A stretch of 64,000 nt of DNA from positions 1 through 64,000 of the forward strand of contig JABSQA010000003.1 of assembly GCA_013213825.1 (NCBI GenBank), in the 5' to 3' direction. The notes under the pieces are model-generated. The model was not told the DNA's origin, did not search any database, and saw only the letters and a program-made list of their open reading frames with translations. Below, piece after piece: positions 55,442 to 63,881 of the stretch (position 1 is its first letter; every line of letters begins with the position of its first letter). The position numbers and the translations under genes are program-made. The DNA is from Henriciella sp. (lineage in GTDB: Bacteria > Pseudomonadota > Alphaproteobacteria > Caulobacterales > Hyphomonadaceae).

Positions 55442-56163
55442 CGGCGCGGTTTAAACATCTTGGCTTGTCGGCGGGCAATCGCGTTTTAGACTTGGGCTGC
55501 GGCGAAGGCCGGCATGTGCATGGCCTATACCTGTTGGGCGGGCTTGAGATTTACGGCGTGGATCTCAATCAAGCCTCGCTCGACAAAGCCGCCGAAGGTC
55601 TTGCGACTCTGGCGACGCCTCAGCTGGATGAAACGAGCCAGGTCACCTTCGAGACCGGCGATGCGACGGCGTTGCGATTTGAAGACGGCTATTTCGATGC
55701 AGTGATCTGCTCCGAAGTGATGGAACATTTGCCGGATTATCACGCCGCGATAAAGGAAATCCGTCGGGTGCTGAAGCCGACTGGCAAACTCTGCATCTCC
55801 GTCCCGCACGCTTGGCCTGAACGCATTTGCTGGCAACTCGCGCCACCGCCAAATGGATATGCGTTTGAGCCAGGTGGGCACATTCGCATTTTTGACGAAG
55901 TCGATTTGAAAGTGTCTGTGGAAAGCCACGGATTCAAACTGTTCAACCGCCACCATGCGCATGGCATTCACGTCCCGTATTGGTGGCTAAAATGTGCATT
56001 CTGGGATCGTGAGGACGACCACCCGATGGTCAAAGCCTATCACAATTTCCTGGTCTGGGACTTGATGAAAAAACCATTCCTGTCGCGGGCATTGGACACT
56101 GTCGTTTCGCCGGTGATGGGCAAAAGCATGGTGCTCTATTTTAATGGCGTGGAGGCTCACTAA
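55435..56163 (+). CDS. Class I SAM-dependent methyltransferase
   Basis: A 242-residue methyltransferase. Motif I is VLDLGCGEGRHVHGL, followed by YGVDLNQAS, GDATALRFEDGYFDAV and CSEVMEHLPDYHAAIKEIRRVLKPTGKL, the standard UbiE/Methyltransf_11 pattern. The C-terminal part, with HAWPERICWQL and HIRIFDEVDL, is specific to a smaller group. The substrate is unknown, perhaps a glycan or lipid. ATG 55435 overlaps the glycosyltransferase end by seven bases, and its stop overlaps the next start by one base. Confidence 0.88.
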   Translation: MLTARFKHLGLSAGNRVLDLGCGEGRHVHGLYLLGGLEIYGVDLNQASLDKAAEGLATLATPQLDETSQVTFETGDATALRFEDGYFDAVICSEVMEHLPDYHAAIKEIRRVLKPTGKLCISVPHAWPERICWQLAPPPNGYAFEPGGHIRIFDEVDLKVSVESHGFKLFNRHHAHGIHVPYWWLKCAFWDREDDHPMVKAYHNFLVWDLMKKPFLSRALDTVVSPVMGKSMVLYFNGVEAH

Positions 56164-57221
56164 TGGATGGTAGCTTCCAGACGACGACCGCGTCGGTTGC
56201 GTGCGATCTTCGCCCAGCCGTGCAGCGTATCTTAGATGTCCAGACAGAAGCGGGCGCGATTCCCTGGTTCGAGGACGGCCCTTGGGACCCTTGGAACCAT
56301 ACTGAAAGCGCGATGGCACTTTGTGCAGCAGGCGAGCTCAGCGCAGCGACGAAGGCGTTCGATTATCTCGCCGAACAGCAACGTTCAGACGGGGCGTGGT
56401 TTGGCGAGTATGGCAACGCGCTGCCTATGGTCGACCGGGACTATATTAGCCGTGAGAAAGCTCCGGCATTCCTGGACTCAAATTTCTGCGCTTATCCCGC
56501 TGTCGGCATCGCACACTATTTCAAAGCCACGGGTGACCTGGCGCGGACGCGAGCCTGGTGGCCGATGGTCCAGCGTGCCTTGGACTTCGTGCTCTCCCTG
56601 CAGCGCGCGGACGGGACCATTTGTTGGTCGGGCGAAGCGTTGGGCACAGATGAAGAAGATGCTCTTCTGGCCGGCAATGCATCGATCCTGAAAAGTCTCG
56701 AATGCGGCCTCTATCTGGCGGAGCTATTACAAGACCCACAGACGCATTGGCAGCGCGCCAGCAACCTGCTGCGCCACGCGCTGCAAGAAACACCAGAGCG
56801 CTTCGACCGGCGCAAAACCGGCGCGCGGTTCGCGATGGACTGGTATTACCCTGTCCTGGCGGGCGCTTTGGACTTGCCGACGGCGCGGGCGCAAATTTTC
56901 GAGCGGTGGGAGACATTTGTCACGAATGACCCAGCCTGCCGCTGCGTCTCAGATGAGCCCTGGATCACCGTTGCAGAAACCGCCGAATTGGTGCTCGCCT
57001 TGCTGGCCATAGATGAGCGAGACCGCGCGGCAGACTTGTTCACACAAGTTCAGACCTATCACGATGAAGACGGGGCGTTTTGGATGGGCTGGCAGACCGA
57101 GGAAGAGATTTTCTGGCCGCGCGAAAAGCCGAGCTGGACGCAAGCGGCTGTCATCTTGGCGGCGGATGCACTGGACGGATCCAGCGCGGCGAGCCGTGTG
57201 CTGACGCACTCATTGATCTAA
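56163..57221 (+). CDS. Alpha/alpha-toroid protein (prenyltransferase/squalene cyclase-like)
   Basis: A 352-residue helical protein with repeated motifs like terpene cyclase QW repeats: AEQQRSDGAWFGEYG near residue 73, LSLQRADGTICWSGE near residue 140, and YHDEDGAFWMGWQ near residue 300. Together with WNHTESAMAL this suggests an alpha/alpha barrel as in prenyltransferase/squalene-oxidase repeat proteins, or possibly a glycoside hydrolase of similar shape. A DxDD cyclase motif is not seen. It has no signal peptide. It begins one base into the methyltransferase stop and belongs to the same operon. Confidence 0.65.
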   Translation: MDGSFQTTTASVACDLRPAVQRILDVQTEAGAIPWFEDGPWDPWNHTESAMALCAAGELSAATKAFDYLAEQQRSDGAWFGEYGNALPMVDRDYISREKAPAFLDSNFCAYPAVGIAHYFKATGDLARTRAWWPMVQRALDFVLSLQRADGTICWSGEALGTDEEDALLAGNASILKSLECGLYLAELLQDPQTHWQRASNLLRHALQETPERFDRRKTGARFAMDWYYPVLAGALDLPTARAQIFERWETFVTNDPACRCVSDEPWITVAETAELVLALLAIDERDRAADLFTQVQTYHDEDGAFWMGWQTEEEIFWPREKPSWTQAAVILAADALDGSSAASRVLTHSLI

Positions 57222-57829
57222 AGACGGCGCAAAATCCGCAGACTTTTAATCGCCGCTTCCTCGACATAGAGATCTGAGGCGAGGGCGCGTTGATAAATCT
57301 CGTAAGGTGGCCGCCCACCATCATTGGGGTCAGGGAAGACATCATGAATGGCGACCAAGCCGTTCGGCATGATGTGCGGCATCCATCCGCGATAATCGTT
57401 CAACGCATGCTCCATTGTGTGCCCGCCATCAATGAAGAGAAAGCTGAGCGGCGTGCCCCAACGTTGCGCGATATCGATCGAGCGGCCGACAATCGGAATG
57501 ACGGTGCCTTCGAGGCCAGCTTTGCGCATATTGCTGCGAAAGATCGGCAGCGTGTCGATCGCGCCTGCTGCTTCGTCCCAGAGCGTCTCGTCAAAATATT
57601 CCCAGCCGGGCTGGTTTTCTTCTGACCCTCTGTGATGGTCGATCGAGAAATGTAACTCGTTCGTGGCCGCGCAGGCGGTTCCAATATAGAGCGCCGACTT
57701 TCCGCAATAGCCACCTATCTCCAGGCACGGTCCGTGCGGCGCGCGCGCAGCCGCAGCATTGAACAAAGCTTCGCCTTCTTCCGGCGCCAGGAAACCTTTC
57801 ACCTGATCTGGGTTGATGGGTAATTTCAT
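57218..57829 (-). CDS. Class I SAM-dependent methyltransferase (Methyltransf_24 type)
   Basis: A 203-residue methyltransferase. LEIGGYCGKSALYIG near residue 36 is the SAM-binding motif I variant, and FLFIDGGHTMEHALNDYRGW with IHDVFPDP near the end supplies the metal and substrate acidic residues. This matches the Methyltransf_24 group (cephalosporin hydroxylase- and TylF-like O-methyltransferases). The substrate is unknown. It converges on the toroid gene with a four-base overlap. The gene order suggests a common pathway, although the strand differs. Confidence 0.85.
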   Translation of the reverse strand: MKLPINPDQVKGFLAPEEGEALFNAAAARAPHGPCLEIGGYCGKSALYIGTACAATNELHFSIDHHRGSEENQPGWEYFDETLWDEAAGAIDTLPIFRSNMRKAGLEGTVIPIVGRSIDIAQRWGTPLSFLFIDGGHTMEHALNDYRGWMPHIMPNGLVAIHDVFPDPNDGGRPPYEIYQRALASDLYVEEAAIKSLRILRRL

Positions 57830-57844
57830 CTCTCGCGGGTCGCC

Positions 57845-59035
57845 CTAAAGGCCAAGCACGCGTTTGGCGATGATATTTTTCTGAATCTCATTTGTGCCGC
57901 CATAGATGCTCTGCGCGCGGGCCCCAAAATAGGTTGATACGCCCGGCGCGGCATATGCTGTATGACCCGTCCAGTCAGGACTGACACTGTCATCAAATTT
58001 GCGTTGTCCATGCGATGCTGCAACGTCGAGGTAAAGCGTGGTGATTTGCTGCGCGGTTTCGGTCGCGAGAATCTTAATGATCGATGCTTCCTTTCCGGGA
58101 CTGCCGCCATCTTTTACCGCCGATAGCACGCGCAAGACCGTCATCTCTAGACCATCGACGGCGAGTTCCGCATCCGTAAGTTTGCGCGCAAAAGCGTCAT
58201 CATCGATGAGCTTACGATTGCCGCCTGTCGGCTCTGCCGTCGCCAAGGCGCGAATATGGCTCAATTGTTTGCGTTTGCCACCTATCCGCGCATATGAGGT
58301 GCGCTCGAAGCCGAGCAGATATTGGCTATAAGTCCAGCCTTTGCCTTCTTCGCCGATGAGATAATCAGCGGGCACGCGGACGTCGTCGAAGATGACCATG
58401 TTGAGGACATGTTTGCCATCAATGGTGATGATTGGTTTCAGCGTCACGCCTGGGCGATCCATCTCGGAACAAATGAAGCTGATGCCCATTTGTTTCTTTT
58501 CTTCCTTCGATGTGCGCGCAAGGATGAAGATCCAATCTGCGTGTTGCGCTGCGCTGGTCCAAATTTTGGTACCATTGAGCACGTACTCGTCGCCATCCCG
58601 CTTGGCTGAGAATTGCAATGAGGCGAGATCTGAGCCGCTATCCGGTTCGCTATAACCTTGCGCCCAGCCCAGTGAGCCATCGCGCGTTCCGGGCAACCAT
58701 TTTTCTTTTTGAGCGTCTGAGCCAAACGTATAGAAGATCGGCCCAACATAGATGACACCCATTGGCGTCACGGTCGGAATACCGGCCCGTTCAAGCTCTT
58801 CGTCGAAGATATACTGTTCTTCTAAGCCCCAGCCCGGGCCGCCATACTCTTGCGGCCAGGCCGATGCGAGCCAGCCTTTGGCGCCCAGCGCCATTTCGGA
58901 TTTTCGCACTTCAGCGGTGGTCAGACTGGCGCCGGTGGCGACTTTGGCGCGAATGTCTTGCGGGTATTCCGATTCAAAGAATTCGCGGACGTCTTTGCGG
59001 AACGGCTCAAGGGCGGGATTAGGTGATAGGTCCAT
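57845..59035 (-). CDS. Acyl-CoA dehydrogenase
   Basis: An FAD-dependent acyl-CoA dehydrogenase of 396 residues, the usual length. It has GYSEPDSGSDLASLQ (FAD- and substrate-binding), NGTKIWTSAAQHADW, and the C-terminal YGGTNEIQKNIIAKRVLGL that is the family signature. It introduces a double bond into an acyl-CoA in fatty-acid or branched-chain catabolism; the chain length is not clear. No acyl-CoA ligase or hydratase lies beside it. It may be co-transcribed upstream of the methyltransferase at 57218, 16 bases away. Confidence 0.92.
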   Translation of the reverse strand: MDLSPNPALEPFRKDVREFFESEYPQDIRAKVATGASLTTAEVRKSEMALGAKGWLASAWPQEYGGPGWGLEEQYIFDEELERAGIPTVTPMGVIYVGPIFYTFGSDAQKEKWLPGTRDGSLGWAQGYSEPDSGSDLASLQFSAKRDGDEYVLNGTKIWTSAAQHADWIFILARTSKEEKKQMGISFICSEMDRPGVTLKPIITIDGKHVLNMVIFDDVRVPADYLIGEEGKGWTYSQYLLGFERTSYARIGGKRKQLSHIRALATAEPTGGNRKLIDDDAFARKLTDAELAVDGLEMTVLRVLSAVKDGGSPGKEASIIKILATETAQQITTLYLDVAASHGQRKFDDSVSPDWTGHTAYAAPGVSTYFGARAQSIYGGTNEIQKNIIAKRVLGL

Positions 59036-59116
59036 AATCCTCAGTGTAACCCGACTGGCCGCGCTGAGAAGGGGTGCCCGTGCGGGAATTGGGCAAAGCC
59101 TGTGCGCTTCGCTCCA

Positions 59117-60739
59117 CTAAGATAGCATTTGAGTGAACAAGGTCTCGGGATGCTGGAACATCCAATTGCGACCCGGGTGCGCGATATGGCTGAATTCTAC
59201 GCCGAGCCTTTCCGCATCCGCTTGGCTCTCCTCGGGGCCGACACCGTGCTGTTCCACACTGTTCAGGACGCGCACCGTGCCAGCGCGCGCCAGCAATGCC
59301 TCTAAATCTGGATTGGGCAAGAATGCCGATTGCAGGTCCAACCGCGAATTGTTTCGATCCGCAGTGGCAATATAGCCCGCCATCGCTGCGAACTGATCCA
59401 GATTGGCTTCGACATAGCCTGCGTCACTGCTCTGAGCGCGGTACAACATGCGATAAAACCGTTTACCGCCAAAGGTACGTAGCATGGAGCGCAAAGTTCG
59501 AATGCCGAAATTAAAACTGGTCGATGAACTGAGGCTCATTCGCAGGAGGCCCCTAATCCAAGCCGGCTGTATGCCCTTCAACTTGTCTTGGACGTTCAAG
59601 CCGTAATTCACCAGTAAAGTTTGGCCAATCCGGGCATTGCGATCCTGTACAAGTAATGCCAGCGGGGCTGCGGTCGACAAGCCGATTAGGGTTACGTCTT
59701 CAAGCTTTAACACTCTAATGAATTCAGCAATCAAATCGGCGGCTTCGGGAAGTGTTTCCGTGGCATTCGTGTCGCCAAAGCCAGGACGAATGGGAAAGAT
59801 CAGATTGAGGTGACGGGCGCGCGCCGCTTCGATCATTCTTTGAGATGGCATATAGCCATACTCAATCGAGTGGAGGACAATCACAGGATGGCCACTGGCG
59901 GATCCATACCGGCGATACTCCATCCGTGTTCCCGGTTGTTTTAATGAAATGCGCCGTGCCGCGCTTTCATCCGAGTCTCTCAATCGTTCTGCCGAGGGCG
60001 ATCGCAATTCTACTGCATTAGCAATCTCAATCGCGGTCGAGACCGTTTCGACCAAGCTGCGACATTGCATTTTCGAGTTGAGATGTGCGACATGGGTGCG
60101 GACGGTGTTCAATTTCCCACGTCGAATTTCGGCAATTTGGTCAAGCGAATGACGCTGCATAACCAATTGTAGAATCTCGATCTCGCTTTGTGTTAGACCA
60201 TGCTGCGTCTGCAGGTGTCCTCGAACGGAAGGGCTCAGTTTGGTCAATACGAGATAGGCGATGAAGCCGGATACGCTGTCGCCTTGTATGACTGGGCAGA
60301 TCTTGACTTGGCGCTTGATGCCAAACCGGTCTGTGAGCTCAATAACTTTGGCGCTGTTTTCGGTGTTTGCGGGATGTGTTCCGAGCGAACCAATGTCTAT
60401 GCGATCCCCCTCATTCAATCCAAAGCGGTCCGACAGCGATTTTGAGATATGCGCGATTTCGCCCGTCAGTGTGATTGAGAAAACCTCGTCTGCATCGATC
60501 TCTGGATCCGGCGCGCCCGCGCTGGCAGGACCTGAGGTCTGGGCTTTATCCGACAGCAAAGCGAGCACCGACAGGAAGTCCGGCATACGTGTTGCGTCGT
60601 CTGAGAGGCGCGACCAATCCAGGCAAGCTTGAGCAAATTGATCTGGGTCTTCGCCAGCCCTTGCCAAAGACCGCAAGAGTTCGAACGCAGCTTGCGCCCG
60701 TGGCTCTGAACCGATCTCAGAGGATTGTTTCTGATCCAT
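59117..60739 (-). CDS. LuxR-type HTH regulator fused to an alpha/beta hydrolase
   Basis: A 540-residue protein with three parts. Residues about 80-170 look like a PAS-like sensor (ITLTGEIAHISKSLSDRFG). Residues about 183-245 are a LuxR-type helix-turn-helix (LTQSEIEILQLVMQRHSLDQIAE, in two words, then TVRTHVAHLNSKM). Residues about 265-540 form an alpha/beta hydrolase, with an oxyanion-region VIVLHS, nucleophile candidate Ser in GLSTAAPLAL, and a late His near FQHPETLF. No acidic partner is certain. The hydrolase domain could sense or turn over a small ligand that controls DNA binding, as inference. The fusion order is unusual. Confidence 0.75.
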   Translation of the reverse strand: MDQKQSSEIGSEPRAQAAFELLRSLARAGEDPDQFAQACLDWSRLSDDATRMPDFLSVLALLSDKAQTSGPASAGAPDPEIDADEVFSITLTGEIAHISKSLSDRFGLNEGDRIDIGSLGTHPANTENSAKVIELTDRFGIKRQVKICPVIQGDSVSGFIAYLVLTKLSPSVRGHLQTQHGLTQSEIEILQLVMQRHSLDQIAEIRRGKLNTVRTHVAHLNSKMQCRSLVETVSTAIEIANAVELRSPSAERLRDSDESAARRISLKQPGTRMEYRRYGSASGHPVIVLHSIEYGYMPSQRMIEAARARHLNLIFPIRPGFGDTNATETLPEAADLIAEFIRVLKLEDVTLIGLSTAAPLALLVQDRNARIGQTLLVNYGLNVQDKLKGIQPAWIRGLLRMSLSSSTSFNFGIRTLRSMLRTFGGKRFYRMLYRAQSSDAGYVEANLDQFAAMAGYIATADRNNSRLDLQSAFLPNPDLEALLARAGTVRVLNSVEQHGVGPEESQADAERLGVEFSHIAHPGRNWMFQHPETLFTQMLS

Positions 60740-60883
60740 TTTTTTGAACTCTACGCGTTCGCTCCCAAGACCTCATTGAATGCCACTCGCGCGGTTTGTT
60801 CAAGCGTTCGAGGTGAAAAAGATCGGATTTCTACCAAATTTTGATTATTTCCGATGACGACAGAACTGCATATTCAGATCACT

Positions 60884-60974
60884 TGACGTTTACGTCATAC
60901 GGACCTTCGGCGCTGCCCACACCGCGTCGGAACCATTCGCCCACCGATAGATTCCCCTTTGTTTGTCGGTGGGC
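60884..60974. promoter_or_regulatory. Two inverted repeats upstream of the LuxR-hydrolase gene
   Basis: TGACGT (60884-60889) and ACGTCA (60892-60897) form a 6-bp perfect palindrome around TT. GCCCACCGA (60939-60947) and TCGGTGGGC (60966-60974) form a 9-bp perfect stem around 18 bases. The first could be a binding site for a dimeric regulator such as the fusion protein; the second could be a transcript hairpin, but no T-run follows. Nothing else is seen in 60740-61010. Confidence 0.45.
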
Positions 60975-61010
60975 TTACCGTCTTGTAAAATTGATCAGAT
61001 TTGACTCGGC

Positions 61011-62192
61011 TTAGCGGCCAAGCTCGCGCATGGCGCCGTCCAGACCTTCTAAAGTCATCTCGAACATCCGGTCTGGTCCGATGAGTTCACGGATCAATTG
61101 GATCGAGCCGGTATATTCCCAGGCGCCAGATTTAACTGGATTGAGCCAGGCAAAATTTGGGAATTGTTCAACAAAGCGCTGGATCCAAAGCCCGCCAGGC
61201 TCTTCGTTCCAGTGTTCCACCGAACCGCCGGCATAGGTGATTTCATACGGGCTCATCGTTGCGTCACCTACGACGATGACTTTGTACTCGCTCGGATATT
61301 TGTGCAGCACATCCCAGGTCGGGATGACATCATTGCGTCGCCGGCGATTATCCTTCCAGAGCCCTTCATAAGGGCAATTGTGGAAGTAATAATATTCAAG
61401 ATTCTTAATCTCTGCCCGGGCGGCGGAGAACAGCTCTTCCATGACTTTGACGTGCGGATCCATCGAACCGCCGACATCCATTAATAGAAGAACAGAGACC
61501 GTGTTTCGCCGCTCGGGACGCATCTCGATATCGAGATAACCTTGGCGAGCGGTGTTTTTAATCGTGGCGTCTAGGTCAAGCTCATCTGGCGCCCCGGTGC
61601 GCGCCCATTTGCGCAAACGTTTGAGCGCGACTTTGATATTACGTGTGCCGAGCTCGACACTGTCATCATAGTTTTTGAACTCGCGCTTGTCCCAGACTTT
61701 GGTCGCGCGCCGATGCCGCGACTTATCTTGCCCGATACGAATGCCTTCGGGATTATAGCCATTGGCGCCAAACGGTGACGTCCCGCCCGTGCCAATCCAC
61801 TTATTGCCGCCTTCATGGCGTTTCTTCTGTTCCTCGAGCCGTTTCTTCAACGTTTCCATCAGCTTTTCGAATCCGCCCATGGCTTCAATCTCAGCCATTT
61901 CCTCTGGCGAGAGAAACTTCTCGGTCATTTTGCGCAGCCATTCTTCTGGCAAGTCTTGCGCTTCAATTGCGTCACCCAACGTATCGAGGCCGTTGAAGAC
62001 ATGCCCGAAAACTTTGTCGAACTTATCGATATTACGTTCGTCTTTGACCAAAGCGGCGCGTGCGAGATAGTAAAAATCCTCGACGTCACGGTCGATCACG
62101 CCTTTGTCCATCGCTTCCATTAGCGCCAGATATTCTTTCAAAGTCACAGGTACTTTGGCAGCACGAAGCTCGTTGAAGAAATTTAGGAACAT
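61011..62192 (-). CDS. CoxE-like VWA domain protein
   Basis: A 393-residue cytoplasmic protein with a C-terminal von Willebrand A domain. The metal site motif is LLMDVGGSMDPHVKVMEELF (DxGxS in place of the usual DxSxS, as in this subfamily), with YYYFHNCPYEGLW and VVGDATMSPYEI further on. The N-terminal half is helical and charged. Family members often pair with a MoxR-type AAA ATPase to activate metalloenzymes; no such ATPase is adjacent here. Its role is unknown. Nothing is seen in the 168-base gap to pspF beyond spacing sequence. Confidence 0.85.
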   Translation of the reverse strand: MFLNFFNELRAAKVPVTLKEYLALMEAMDKGVIDRDVEDFYYLARAALVKDERNIDKFDKVFGHVFNGLDTLGDAIEAQDLPEEWLRKMTEKFLSPEEMAEIEAMGGFEKLMETLKKRLEEQKKRHEGGNKWIGTGGTSPFGANGYNPEGIRIGQDKSRHRRATKVWDKREFKNYDDSVELGTRNIKVALKRLRKWARTGAPDELDLDATIKNTARQGYLDIEMRPERRNTVSVLLLMDVGGSMDPHVKVMEELFSAARAEIKNLEYYYFHNCPYEGLWKDNRRRRNDVIPTWDVLHKYPSEYKVIVVGDATMSPYEITYAGGSVEHWNEEPGGLWIQRFVEQFPNFAWLNPVKSGAWEYTGSIQLIRELIGPDRMFEMTLEGLDGAMRELGR

Positions 62193-62360
62193 GCGGATCT
62201 CCTGACGTTCACGTTAAAGGTAACGTGCGCAGGGCAAATTTCCAAGGGTGTCGTGGCGGGAAGCGGTGTGGCTGCATTGGGGACGCCCGGGCGGACAGCA
62301 ATCGGGTGTGTCTTGCTTGCATCTCGGATTTATAGACCGGACCCTTCCAAAATGTCCGGC

Positions 62361-63443
62361 TTACATACTCCGAATGGGCGCTTTGTTCGTCTCCGGCTGC
62401 GGCTTGCCAGCGCCTTTGCCATAGCCGTGCTTTTTCAGCAGGCCCCTGAATTGATGATATGACAAGTCTAACGCCCTCGCCGCTTTGCCTTGGTGGCCAT
62501 CAAAGGCGGATAGAGCGGTGTCGATGAGACTGGTTTCGAACAGCCGTGTTTGGTCTTCAAAAGAAATATCGAGCACGGGAGGCGGCAGCGCCGCTGCGGT
62601 ATCACTGGACGGCGTTGTTTGGGCGGTTGCAGCTGCGAGACTGGCCGCCGGGCGCCAAGGTGAGTCAAAAGGATCGAGGGCGCCGCCATCAAACTGGACC
62701 GGATCTGTCTGATGTTCAGCCAAGGCGCGATACGTGATGCGTTGAGCGAAATTCCGTAGCTCCCGAACATTACCTGGCCAGTTGTGCGCTTCCATCGCTG
62801 CGATGGCCGATGGTGCAAAACCCGGAAAGTCTTCCGCCATTTCGCGGGCCATACGGCGGGCGAAGAAATCGGCCAGCAATGAAATGTCAGCGGGGCGGGC
62901 ACGCAGCGGCGGCAGCGTGACGACATCGAACGCTAAGCGATCGAGCAAGTCCGCCCGGAAGTCGCCTGTTGCGGCTTTGCTTGGTAAGTCGACATTGGTT
63001 GCCGCCACGACGCGGACATTTGTTGTGAGGACCTTTTCACCCCCAAGGCGTTGAAATTCGCCATACTCAACCACGCGTAGGAGCTTTTCCTGCACTTGCA
63101 TCGAGGCGGTCGCGATCTCGTCTAAGAAGAGAGTGCCACCATCTGCGAGTTCAAACCGGCCGAGGCGGCGCTCGGTTGCGCCGGTAAATGCACCGCGCTC
63201 ATGGCCGAATAGTTCGCTGTCCAGCAATTGCTCGGACAGGGCCGCACAATTCACTTTCACAAATGGCCCATCCCAACGCTTGGAAAGAAAGTGCATTCGC
63301 TCGCCGATCAGCTCTTTGCCGGTTCCGCGCTCACCGATGATCAGACAGGGCCGATCCAAGGGCGCCAGTCGAGAGACATGTTCTTGTGCGGCCAGCCAGC
63401 TTGGGTCTTCGCCAATCAGTTGCGGAGTTTGTTCGCCAATCAT
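62361..63443 (-). CDS. pspF: Sigma-54 activator PspF of the phage-shock response
   Basis: PspF drives the psp promoter through sigma-54 RNA polymerase. The 360-residue protein lacks an N-terminal sensor domain, as PspF does, and opens at once with the AAA+ domain: Walker A GERGTGKEL, the sigma-54 loop GAFTGA, Walker B GGTLFLDEIA, and NVRELRNF in the sensor region. The C-terminal Fis-type helix-turn-helix is GKAARALDLSYHQFRGLL. PspA normally restrains it. It is divergent from the small protein gene and pspA. No clear ribosome site precedes the ATG at 63443. Confidence 0.92.
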   Translation of the reverse strand: MIGEQTPQLIGEDPSWLAAQEHVSRLAPLDRPCLIIGERGTGKELIGERMHFLSKRWDGPFVKVNCAALSEQLLDSELFGHERGAFTGATERRLGRFELADGGTLFLDEIATASMQVQEKLLRVVEYGEFQRLGGEKVLTTNVRVVAATNVDLPSKAATGDFRADLLDRLAFDVVTLPPLRARPADISLLADFFARRMAREMAEDFPGFAPSAIAAMEAHNWPGNVRELRNFAQRITYRALAEHQTDPVQFDGGALDPFDSPWRPAASLAAATAQTTPSSDTAAALPPPVLDISFEDQTRLFETSLIDTALSAFDGHQGKAARALDLSYHQFRGLLKKHGYGKGAGKPQPETNKAPIRSM

Positions 63444-63548
63444 TTAGTGTAAATATCAAAATATGTTGGTCAAAACAACTAAAAATAATGACGTAATAGA
63501 CGAAATAGCATTAAGTGAAAAGGACGAAAAAGAAAAAATATACAATAT

Positions 63549-63594
63549 AATCAATGCATTATGAATTTAATTCAAAACTGGCACGGTCCTTGAA
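63549..63594 (+). promoter_or_regulatory. Sigma-54 promoter with upstream IHF site
   Basis: TGGCACGGTCCTTGA at 63579-63593 matches the sigma-54 -24/-12 consensus, with GA rather than GC at the -12 pair. A perfect match to the IHF consensus (WATCAANNNNTTR), AATCAATGCATTA, lies at 63549-63561. The AT-rich region from 63445 should hold PspF activator sites. The predicted transcript starts near 63605 and covers the 51-residue protein and pspA. Confidence 0.75.
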
Positions 63595-63649
63595 ATGAAC
63601 GTGGCATGGCGGCCAGAGGGGTCGCCGGCAAACAAGAAAGACAAAAACA

Positions 63650-63805
63650 ATGACCGAGCGCTCTTACGACAAAGGCTATGACGATACCCGCTACGATCAG
63701 GCCCGCCGTGAGAGTGGCCGTTTCGGCCGCTACCTCTCAACCCGCTCACCAGAGACTTGGATGTTCTTCGTCGCTGGTGTCTTCCTCGGCGGCTTCTTCT
63801 TCTAA
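63650..63805 (+). CDS. Small membrane protein at the head of the psp operon
   Basis: A 51-residue protein. The N-terminal 35 residues are charged and Tyr/Arg/Asp-rich (SYDKGYDDTRYDQARRESG), and the C-terminus is one hydrophobic segment, WMFFVAGVFLGGFFF. It sits between the sigma-54 promoter and pspA, in the slot of a regulated psp gene, but it is not PspB or PspC in sequence or length. It should be induced with PspA and may anchor or modulate it. ATG 63650 is the only sensible start; the ribosome site is weak. The gene is easily missed at this size. Confidence 0.7.
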   Translation: MTERSYDKGYDDTRYDQARRESGRFGRYLSTRSPETWMFFVAGVFLGGFFF

Positions 63806-63881
63806 GAGCTGAAAACAGCCAAAAGAAACCGCGTTTCCTCCCACTCCCAACGAACCCCAAAAGATAAAAGGAAAAACTCTC

